From the NCBI GenBank assembly GCA_905178155.1, contig CAJINV010000016.1:1749102-1813101 (forward strand): a DNA stretch of 64,000 nt, read 5' to 3'. This document shows, piece by piece, positions 1-8,891 of this stretch. Source of the DNA: Amoebophrya sp. A120 (Eukaryota > Sar > Dinophyceae > Syndiniales > Amoebophryaceae). A program made the position numbers and the translations under genes. Within the stretch, counting starts at the first letter, position 1; each line of letters begins with the position of its first letter. A model generated the notes under the pieces. The model had not been told where the DNA came from, did no database searches, and saw nothing but the letters and a program-made list of their open reading frames with translations.

Positions 1-89
1 ATAAAATTTGTAATGCGCATTTATCTTAAGAAAAAAATTTGTAATGCATGACTGCGATTACTACGAGTACGATACTTTTGCAATTCATA
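1..89. mobile_element. Introner family C, cut by the window edge
   Basis: The right part of a family C element: it ends with the word ACGATACTTTTGCA and a terminal CATA, and carries internal TTTGTAATGC words exactly like the complete C copies at 29968, 35293, 38974 and 42285. Its left end and left target repeat are outside the window. It suggests that a coding region continues to the left. Confidence 0.8.
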
Positions 90-299
90 TCTAGAAACGG
101 ATATCAAATGCTACGGAAATTATTTCAATTCTTCGATCTCACCCTACACCAACTGGTGACAACTCTTGTACGTGTACGAGCGTTGTTGAGAAATGGCACG
201 CCCGGTGTGTTTATTGTGGCTTATTTGAAAAGCTCTGCAGTGAAGCGGATGACGGCGATTATGCTCATCTACATCCTCATTTTCTCCAGCTGCATACAT

Positions 300-2254
300 T
301 CAAATTGATAAACATGACCTATGTAAAAACCCATTGTTCTGGCCACAAAAAAGGCCGGTTGCCGTGTCTCGAGCGGCTTGCACCAAAATAAGATGAATTT
401 CCGCTAGGATAAGCAACTGCTGCAGTTCCGGAAGGGAATAGTTGGCATTCGATGCTGGTGAGGGAGCCGTCGTGGAGCCTCCAGACGGAGCCGTCGTGCT
501 TGTTGGAGACGTCGCGGCACCTCCACTTGCTGATCCTGGTAAAGGCGACAGTAGCGGTTCGAAGCTACTTTCTTTTGCTGACGTGGAAGGCATCGCCTGA
601 AGATCTTGGTACTCGTGTACCTTCGCCAGGCCGACCTGTATCCAATGCAAAAACCACCTCCCCACCCCATAGTCAAGCTGGGGATGATTTGGCTACGCAA
701 AGAAAGAGCCAGCATCGATCTTTTGGCTGTCGCGCGTGACAAGTTTGGGCGAGCCCAAACGTGTCATCGCGTTTCACTTTTCTAGCTGCATCGCAAATCG
801 ATACCCTGGTGCTGATTCCAGAAGGATGACAAACGTCCAGACAGCATTAGAGAATGCTCCTCATGGGGCTCTACATCATCATCATCATGTAGCGGACACC
901 CGCACCCAGCGCCACAGGTCAAGGATCCCCTCCCCGGGGGGTGGGCGAGGAAGCACTTTCGGCGACCTCATCATACAAAAGCCGAGCGCTACCACGGCAA
1001 GTCGCCCCAACACACATGACAAACATTCGAAGCTTGCGGATTTGCATGACAACAATGAGGTAGGGAGGTACAGGTTTTTCCTCAGCATAATCTGGTAGTG
1101 CGCCTCATCCGACTTCGCTTGGGGCAGGATTTTCAAGCAGCCGGCACTTCGTCTCGAATGAGAAGTGGCTGTGGAGGAGACAGAGGAGGCAGATGTTGTA
1201 GTTGAAGACAGCGAGGACTGTGGCGATGTAGTTGAAGTCATCAAAGCAGGATTTTGATTTGCAATTTCAGCAACAGATTTTTCATCCGCACTGCCATTTT
1301 GTTCACGTTCTTCTTCCCCGTCGGTAGTTACCACGGCTTTTATCTTCGGCGAAGTGTTCGCTCTCTCCACCACGTCGCTTTTGTTCCCCAACATCCCAAG
1401 CTCGCGCGCCAGCTCACACGTTTCCTTGTGCCACCGGTACAGGTTTCCGCGCATCCCACTGCCGCCCGAGTTGGTGCCGTACTGGCAAAAGGCCGTGCCG
1501 ACAAACCCCGCGGAGTGCCACGTGGACCCGGAAAACAGCTCCGCCTTTTCGAACAAAATCGCGGACCGGTTTATTTCATGTTGGTCCGGTTTGATGTTGT
1601 ACTTGTGGTCGTCTCCGAGGTCCTCGCGTTTCATCTTATTTGTGAGCTGGTACAGTAGAGATACGCCGGTGATGCCACCGCCGATGATGACAACCGAAGC
1701 CTCGCGCGGAATCGTCGAGGTGCTTGCAGCAGTCAAGATCTTTGTGCTGTTTGCGGTGGAACTACCCGCGTCTGCCGTCCTGCTTAAAAGTGTAGTTGAC
1801 CACGAGTTCGGACCGGAAGACGAGCCTGTTTGAACGTTGGTCGAAGGCGGAGTAGTATGAGAGTGCACAACTCCCCTTCGCCGTCATTTGCCTGGCATGG
1901 AAAGCAATACAAACACCAACACAGGTGTATGCTGTGCATGACAAGTTCTTCATACGCTGAGTGTAGTACCGACTGTTTAAGCTTCGAAACTTTGTAATGC
2001 AGACAGTGCCATCATCATCATGTAGTGGACACCCGCACGCAGCGCCACAGGTCATGTAGTGGACACCCGCACGCAGTGCCACAAGGCAGCAACTGGATTC
2101 GAGATTTTGCATGACAAATGAGGGGGAGGGGGCGTTGTCCAGTGTCATACGGAGAAATCGGCACGGAACTGGTGATGGAGAACCGACGTGGGTTGAGTAT
2201 GGATTGCTCAGACAGTCGTAGGTATAATATCCCATGTTACCAGGAGGAAGAAAA
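300..2254 (-). CDS. FAD-dependent oxidoreductase (dimethylglycine/sarcosine dehydrogenase type), partial
   Basis: Three exon blocks (about 2150-2254, 1090-1855 and 300-638) are joined by two introner elements. The middle block holds a dinucleotide-binding motif, VVIIGGGITGVSLLYQL, followed by ILFEKAELFSGSTWHSAG. This is the usual start of DAO-fold flavoenzymes acting on N-methyl glycines, and the GSTWH(S/A)AG stretch is typical of dimethylglycine/sarcosine dehydrogenase relatives. Removing the element at 639-1089 with one target repeat joins AHYQ to VGLAKVHEYQ in frame. Long Ser/Thr-rich insertions interrupt the fold. The 5' end is unresolved: the open frame reaches an upstream TAA near 2238 without an ATG, so an earlier exon is likely. 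The stop at 300-302 comes too early for the family, and a possible donor just upstream suggests the gene continues left. Family call fairly sure; exact substrate unknown. Confidence 0.6.
639..1089. mobile_element. Introner, family E-like, with nested cargo (451 bp)
   Basis: The ends TATCCAATGCAAAAACCACC and GGTTTTTCCTCAGCATA pair as an imperfect TIR related to family E. Flanks are ACCTG and ATCTG (one mismatch). It splits the FAD oxidoreductase gene, and removal restores the frame. Positions 874-1010 are a block shared with the elements at 1856 and 19525. Confidence 0.75.
874..1010. repeat. Nested cargo block, copy 1
   Basis: A CAT-triplet run, then a GTAG(C/T)GGACACCCGC block and about 100 further bases ending GTCGCCCCAA. 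It is nearly identical to 19683-19819, although the host elements have different TIRs. Confidence 0.85.
1856..2149. mobile_element. Introner family B (294 bp)
   Basis: It starts TATGAGAGTGCACAACTCCC and ends with the complementary GGGGGCGTTGTCCAGTGTCATA form. The flanking repeat is eroded (CTCCG in the sense strand is found, but 3 bases off). It contains a doubled fragment of the nested cargo block at 2010-2084. It lies in the FAD oxidoreductase gene; the frame across it is compatible with splicing. Confidence 0.7.
2010..2084. repeat. Nested cargo block, partial and doubled
   Basis: Two head-to-tail copies of the segment GTAGTGGACACCCGCACGCA, the first preceded by CAT triplets. They match the left part of the 874-1010 and 19683-19819 blocks. 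Confidence 0.75.
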
Positions 2255-2262
2255 TTTGTCAT

Positions 2263-5200
2263 GCAAACGCCACATCATCTAGTTGCAGCCTATTTCGAGA
2301 AGTACAACAATAAGCATAGCGAAGTAAACTAAAACATAAACTAACAAAAAAGTACATAAAAGTGTATGAAAAGCACAGCTTGTTCCTGGTTTATTTCATT
2401 TTTCGTAACAAGAGAGTGAGGGCGGGGAGCAGAGAGAGCGAAAAGAAAGGGACCTAAAGAAGGAGTGATTTGCGAAAGAGGAGCGGGCAAGTGTTCGTAT
2501 GTATGCATTCTGGTGGTCAGCTGGTAATTGTGAACGTCTTCACTAGCGCCTTAAGCACCGGCCTAAACCTGCGCACCGTTTGCCTACGGTACACAGATCG
2601 ATCATGATCTGCGGCTCCAGCCTTTTGTAACTTGCTCGTGCGGAAGATGAAGAAGAAGAATGGGCGCGGCAGCAACGCTGATAGCTCGCAGCTACCACTA
2701 TCTCTCGGTAATTTCTCTCATGAAGAAACAGGACGACGAAATGAAGAAGAACACACATACAAGAATACTTTCATCTAGCATCGCAACTGCTTATTTTGTA
2801 TCAGCAAGTGCTAGAAGCATGCAAGGGAAAGACTTATACCATATGACACCTATTTCCACAGGGAGAATACCCATGACAAGTGCGAGCTCGTCTCCAGTCC
2901 AAACTGCACTTCGTAGGAGAACAACCCGGCAAAAAAACATGTGATGCGAAAAGCGCCAAGGCCAAGCTCGTCACGTTCCTAATGCTCATGCAAGAAGACA
3001 AAGTTTATTTTTCATCGTAGCAAGGTCTGAGACTGCGACACCTGAGCGGGGCGTATGCAGCAGCGGGCGCGCAAGGTAGTTCGTCGGCGGCGATCGCTCC
3101 GCTGTTGGACCGCTGCAGCTACTCAAGAACATGTTCGAATTTCGATGACCCGGATCAAATGTGACAACGTGGCCACTAGTCACACTGCCACTCGTGCGAC
3201 CCCGTGACGAGCATCTCCCTTGTAGGAGCCGCTGCATTTATTTGGCGTTATTCGTGAAGATCATGTCCAAGTGCGCAGCTGGTCCTGCTCTCCGTCTACC
3301 TGGTGGTGCTGGTCGCTTGTGTCAGTGGTCTACGACTGGGAGAAATGCTCGTCGACTTCCTTTCGCCAAACAGAGCTAAAAGGAAGCTATCTATGGCCTC
3401 TTTCTGACATTGAAATCGTGGGCGTCTTTGCAGTGATGGCATTTGTTCCGCGGGCGGGCCCAATCAATCTGGTTGCAACGTCACTCGCGAAGTTGCCATG
3501 TTCGTTGCTGGTAGAGATGCTAACTATATAAACGATCGACGCGCCACAGAAAATAAAGCTGACTATGTTCCGCAATTACACTTGGAACCTGGAACACAAA
3601 CTGACAAAGCAGCTAAGATACGCCAAAGAGCGAAGACAAACAACACGCACTGTTGACCTGCCTCATACAGAGCCGATCATTCTTGACATTGCAGAAAAAG
3701 AAGACTGATAAATAACTTCTGCATCGGGTACTACTCTTCAAGTGGCTTTGCGCTCGTCGCCTCTCTTGCTCGCTCTTGCTTTTCATCTGCACAACCACCA
3801 CCATCAGCACGAGCTTCATGCGTGCGCAGATGAAGGAGTAACACGAGCTTATGTACTACATACACCACCTCCAGCACCACACGAAAGAAAAGGAAGCGCC
3901 CTGTAAACAGGGTCTCCCTCGAAAATGCGTCGCACATCTCAAGATTTGCGCTGCATCGGCACCACGAGCAGCTGCGCAATATATAAAAAAGCACCAGGTA
4001 AATTGAGAACACGCCAGAATCTTTGTCGTTTCGCGCACGGGCGTGCACCAGATCCGAGGACGCAGGTCCTTCGCCAAGCGTTTTTTGTTCAAATGCTTCA
4101 AGAGTGGTTCATAGTCCTCGACCTCGTTATTTGTGTTTACAACTTCAGGACGTTTCTCCACAAGAACAGCACAGCTGTACGTGCGTGCTTGGTGCACCAC
4201 CCTCGTACTGCTGATTTCCGTAAATGTGGCCCCGCGCTGCTGATTTCCAAAAATGCTGTAGATCGCTGTCGTTCTCCTTCTTTTTTATTTTTTAGACAAA
4301 CAAGCTCTTTAAGTAATAAAATGCCAATAGTTCTTAACAATAACAGTAGTTGCCGCACGCGGATTGATATCAGACAGCTCAAAAAAGTCAGAGCGCTTTG
4401 TAGCGGGCGTCCCTTCCACCACCAGGACGGCACAACTGTACGTGCGTGCTTGGTGCACCCTCGTATTGCTGCTTTCCGTAAATGTGGGCTGGCGCTGCTG
4501 ATTTCAAACAATGTCGGTCGTTCTCGTTTTTTCAAAAAGCTCTTTAGATAATCAAATGCCAACAAAAATCAGTACCAGTAGTTGTGATCAAACCGCGAAA
4601 AAAGGTCGGAGCGCTTTGCAGCGAACGTCCCTGATGCTTTTTTCACCAACTACGTACTCAATGAACGGAGAGAGTAGATACATATGATACGAGGCCCTAC
4701 TTCCAGGTACAAAATACTTTAAAATTTAAGCTTCCATGCTATACTTATTTTTATTACATTCTTGGGATACAAAAAAACGCGGAGCAAAAAAATAAAAAAA
4801 GATTTACATGCCACAATTGAAAGATACAACAGAACAGATGCAAAAGGGCTTTATAGTGTTGAGTCTTCATTTTTCTGATATCTCATGGGGGCATGGACAT
4901 CTCGACGCTTCTTTAGACTCCCTTCGGGGTTAGGACAAAAAAGATGATTTGTTTTTTTAAAATTAGCTGATGCTTTCGAGCTCAAGCATGATCCGATTAC
5001 GATCTCCATCTCGACATAAAGTTTTACTTTACGCCGTCTTCAGAACTTGCGTTTAGTGCCACGAGTGCTAGTACTCGTACTTCTTGTGGCTGTATAAGTT
5101 AAAATGAAAACGCAATGGATTGACTTTGATACTTGTTCTCACGACCGTGGCGTGGCCGGAGTTGTTGTCGTAGGGTTCTTGCATTCACAAACAGTAAACA

Positions 5201-5457
5201 AGCTTTGTCTTTTGGTGCGACGGTCGAAAAATTATAGAAAGATTCTGGTTCCGTTCCTTCCACGTATTTTCTACATTGCAAAATGAAGATCCTAGCCGAA
5301 ATGTGAAATTTTGCACTGCAAGTAAGTGAGCGAAAACTGAGAGGCTGTTTTTTTGAGAAAACCTTGCGACATGATGCAGTGAGTCGTTGAAAATTAACAC
5401 GATAAACGCGAGCGTTGGTTCTCCTGGCCTGGATGAAGTAGTGATGCGGGCTCCTGC
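2263..5457. other. Region without a recognisable gene
   Basis: About 3.2 kb of mixed composition. Open frames are short on both strands and none shows a domain, a biased composition or paired splice signals that I would trust. It contains AT-rich stretches (around 4700-5040) and the local duplication listed separately. A small gene cannot be excluded. Confidence 0.5.
4151..4626 (+). repeat. Diverged tandem duplication, about 220-257 bp units
   Basis: Unit 1 (4151-4407) and unit 2 (4408-4626) share CTGTACGTGCGTGCTTGGTG, the TTTCCGTAAATGTGG block, an AAGCTCTTTA block, and the end AGCGCTTTG(T/C)AGCG. Unit 2 has internal deletions. No coding role is evident. Confidence 0.75.
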
Positions 5458-6993
5458 TCAATCGTGGCTCTTGTCCGAGTTGGTAGATCCAAACGTGGTC
5501 CAATCCATGTCCCACACGTCCTTGTTCTTGTCCACCTGTGTGTTATGGTTGTAAGATGGAGAGAACTCGGGTGTTGGTCGAGTCGAAGTTCTATTCATTT
5601 GATCCGTTGCTCGAAGCAAAACCATCCAAGGAAGCGTGACAGTTTGGTGGAAGTCCAAGCGAAATAACAGAACTGCAAGACAAGCGCTTTCTATTGGTGA
5701 GTTATTTTCCTTGGCCCCCAGTCTTTGTTGTTTTGATTGATCACATTCGCGATCTGCAATCACAATCCCGCAAACAAACCCGCCAAGCTGGTCATCTGAG
5801 TGGTCATCTATACAACAATCATCTCACATATATTGTTGTCTTGGTCTTCATTCCATTTTTTCCAAACACGACCACAAAAGGATCCGCGTCACGGACTTTA
5901 TCAATATGGCACCAGCATGAAAAACATATCATAAAACTCAATAAGTTGCAAATCAACAAGGCACACAGTCTAACCTGCGAAGGAACCGGCTTCGGCGCAC
6001 GATCTTCACCAGCAGGAATCAGTCCCGATCCTCCTTCGGCAAGAGCAGGGTGAAGTGGTACTAGAATTGTTCGTTCGCCGTCTTGAACTTTCTCGTATTC
6101 CTGTAATTAAGTTGGCCGAATCTACTGAACTACGGAATGCAAATTTATGTATTTGTAACCACGTCGTCTACAAAGCCGTAGATGATTGTGGTTTATTCGA
6201 GTACGTGACAAGTACTTAAACAAGATTGACGAAGTCAACTAAAACGCTTCATGGGATTGGGGTCCGAATCCGATAAAAAGGTAGATTGCATAGGCGTTTC
6301 AACAAAGGAATGTTATATTTCTCACCACTTTTGCAGTCGTGTCGGCTGACGCACTGACTGCGGTCCGATCAGCGTCCCCGGGACCTCTGGAGCTGGTACC
6401 GCTGTCATCCTCGTCGACGCCGGTCGACGCACCCTGTCGTGCACGATAAGTATTATAAATGAAGGTCTCATACCATGGCGCCGGGCGATATTTGTAGTAA
6501 AACAAAAGCGCCCTCCTCGTGTCAGTTTTTTTCGTTCCCCCATGCGCCTTGTTCACTGTCTTCTTTTGAAGAAGACACACTACGCTAAAAAGAAAGTGTC
6601 CGGCTTCTAAGCGTTACACTTAGACTTAGTACACTTTCTTCTACAATGAATGGCTGGTCATCGTCATATGAGTAATCTATCGAACAACAGTCATCTCATA
6701 TATTTATAGCGCCCGGGAAAAAATCATGCGATCCATAGGCGCAGCTAGGTGGGAAGCGCCGCCGCGAATATTCAGATCGAAGAAAAGCGCTACGAAAATT
6801 GTAAAAGTGCATACTTCATCATCACTTCTTCTACCTGAACAGCCCCCGACCGCTGCCCAACATCTTGCGACTGTGCTGCATCAACGTCACGCACCGGAAG
6901 CCGAGCCGGAGGCTGGCCGACCGGCCGTTCAAAAGCCAGGTCGAAGTACTCGGTGTGCGGGCCGGCGGCCGCAGACGAAGCAGGAACCGGAAG
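5458..6993 (-). CDS. Multi-exon protein with acidic, short phase-0 exons (3' part)
   Basis: Four exons can be read on the minus strand: 6835-6993 (53 codons), 6326-6433 (36), 5975-6100 (42) and 5458-5535 (25 codons plus TGA). Each is bounded by AG and GT and starts and ends in phase 0. The 6326 exon is Asp/Ser/Ala-rich; the last contains VWDMDWTTFGS. That motif resembles DEYDVDWDTFQYEG in the exon at 8892-8972, so this may be the 3' end of one long gene running from about 11.6 kb, or a paralogue of it. No known family was recognised. The exact exon choice is inference from splice signals and phase. Confidence 0.45.
5538..5739 (+). repeat. Dispersed direct repeat, copy 1
   Basis: About 200 bp from TGTGTTATGGTTGTAAGATG to CCCCCAGTCTTTGTTGTTTT. 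It recurs at 7685-7882 with small indels. This copy lies in the last intron of the gene above. Confidence 0.85.
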
Positions 6994-7316
6994 CTGTGTA
7001 TTTTGTTAAGACGGGAACACGATTGTCAAAACACGACGAGGAAGCAGCCTACCATACATAGTCGTAGAATTAGAGTCTAGATCTGCAATAGGCTCGACGG
7101 AATGAATATTTAGAATAGGCTGTTCGTCCAGGAGCAGGACAATGCAACCACGAGAGAACGTTGATCCGAGAGAGGTGGTATCTAGGCTAATCGAGCCTCT
7201 AAGCGGATGCTGCACCTCCGTCTCGTGATTCGAAACGATGGATCGGCAGCGTTTGCTTTATTGAGGTACGAAAACGAATACGATGGGAAATAGGTAGAGG
7301 TAGGGCCCAGATTGAT

Positions 7317-7511
7317 ACCCTGGGGCCCGGTACCCTGGGACCCGGTACCCTGGGACCCGGCACCCTGGGACCCGGTACCCTGGGACCCGGTACCCTGGAA
7401 CCCTGGAACCCGGCACCCTGGGACCCGGTACCCTGGGACCCGGTACCCTGGGACCCGGTACCCTGGGACCCGGCACCCTGGGACCCGGTACCCTGGGACC
7501 AGGTACCCGGA
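7317..7511. repeat. 15-bp minisatellite, about 13 units
   Basis: Tandem copies of CCCGGTACCCTGGGA, with a few units reading CCCGGCACCCTGGGA and one shorter interruption (CCCTGGAACCCTGGAACC). Each unit carries a GGTACC or GGCACC core. Because 15 is divisible by 3, all frames stay open. A related fragment occurs again at about 7659-7676. Confidence 0.95.
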
Positions 7512-7684
7512 TTTGAGCAGTTCTGCAGCTGCTTCGTCGTTACGAGAGATGATGGCCATCGTGGAAACTCGCGTCACCAATCCATGCGGCCACTCGCGAT
7601 CTGGAAGCCAGACCAATGCGCGCACTCAGATGAATGCGGGCCCAATGGGCACCTGCGCCCAGGTACCCGGGTCCCCCGAATGAA

Positions 7685-7882
7685 TGTGTTATGGTTGTAA
7701 GATGAAGAGAACTCGGGTGTTGGTCGAGTCGCAGTTCTCTTCATTTGATCCGATGGTCGAAGCAAGACCATCCAAGCGTGACAGTTTGGTGGAAGTCCAA
7801 GCGAAATAACAGAACCGCAAGACAAGCGTTTGCTATTTGTGATTTTATTTTCCTTGGCCCCCAGTCTTTGTTGTTTTGACTG
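7685..7882 (+). repeat. Dispersed direct repeat, copy 2
   Basis: The second copy of the 5538-5739 repeat, roughly 90% alike by eye. It directly follows the minisatellite region. Confidence 0.85.
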
Positions 7883-8891
7883 GTCGAACCAAAATCAAGC
7901 ATCCGGAATCTTCTCGCGCCCCTGCGCGCGCGCTGTCGAGTTGTCTATTACTCTGGAGCGCGCCTGCCTTGCCGTCTCTCTTTCATTCTCCAAACATCAT
8001 CGCCACCATTCTGCGAGCGCGCGGCTGCTCTACCCTTCCTGGTTTCTTTCCTGTCCGGACTCCTAGGGCAGGCCAACAAGGGGTCGCCATTTAGGGCGAC
8101 CCAAATCTTGTAAACTTAAAGCTGGCCGCATCATGAACTCGAGTGGTCATGTAGGAAGCAACAGAGCCACTGTAGATGAAGTCCAACTGAAACAAGGGAA
8201 GAAGGTGGACAAGAAACTACACACACATAGAAGATTTTCGCGCCGGAGCGGCCGCTACAGTATAAAGCTTCGCCCAATTTTTCCGTAGGCTTTTCTCTTT
8301 ACGGCCGACGCCAATGATGCACATCTGATGGCGCAAGTGAGGCCTGACAAGACGGCAATAAGTAGCCAGCTAGTGCGTCCTTTGGCACGCTGCTGCGCGC
8401 CCCTCCCTCCTCCGGCAAGGCAAACTGCGAACCCAGTTTCCAGCAGACATCCAACCTATACCATGGGGGCGCGGCTGCTTCCTTCAAGCGCGGACGCCTT
8501 CAATGCGAGGCTAGGTTTTTGTGGACTTGGGTGGGTGTGGCTCAGATTCCGACCAGAGGACCCCGGCTCCCTGCCAGAATCGACGTCGTTCGGGGGGGCG
8601 GCAAAACGCGCACCGTAGCTAGCACTGACTCTGCCTGAGTTCCGGGCGGTCCAGCAAGCAACAGAGCCGCGGCACTTAGCCCTGTTTTTTGGGTCTGGCG
8701 GAGGGCGCCACGCGACCCCACGCCTGCACTTCGTGCAGGAAGGGCTCTGGGGCTAGGGCTCGACCAGCAGACCCACTCTTGATTGGAGACGGATCACCCA
8801 GCGCAAGAGCGAGGAAGAACAATCAATGTCAATAATCAAGGAAAAAAAATTTTTTAAATTGCGTCGCTGCTTCAACTCAGTCACGTGATAC

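Larger units (their letters stand above)
6994..8891. other. Region without a resolvable gene, repeat-rich
   Basis: It contains a 15-bp minisatellite and the second copy of the 200-bp dispersed repeat. The long open frames over the minisatellite exist on both strands because the unit is a multiple of three; I do not treat them as genes. The stretch 8300-8760 is GC-rich with no supported exon. Confidence 0.45.

Noticed and set aside
48-308. A plus-strand frame of 86 codons at the left edge.
   Set aside because: It begins inside the family C element and has no domain; coding on that strand is not otherwise supported here.
2236-2262. A solitary TTTGTCATGC word upstream of the FAD oxidoreductase as evidence for another introner.
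   Set aside because: No matching second end or 5-bp repeat was found within several hundred bases.
7182-7683. Long open frames on both strands across the 15-bp minisatellite, encoding GYRVP- or WDPVP-type repeats.
   Set aside because: A 15-bp period keeps every frame open. There is no start context, domain or splice support, so they are treated as repeat by-products.
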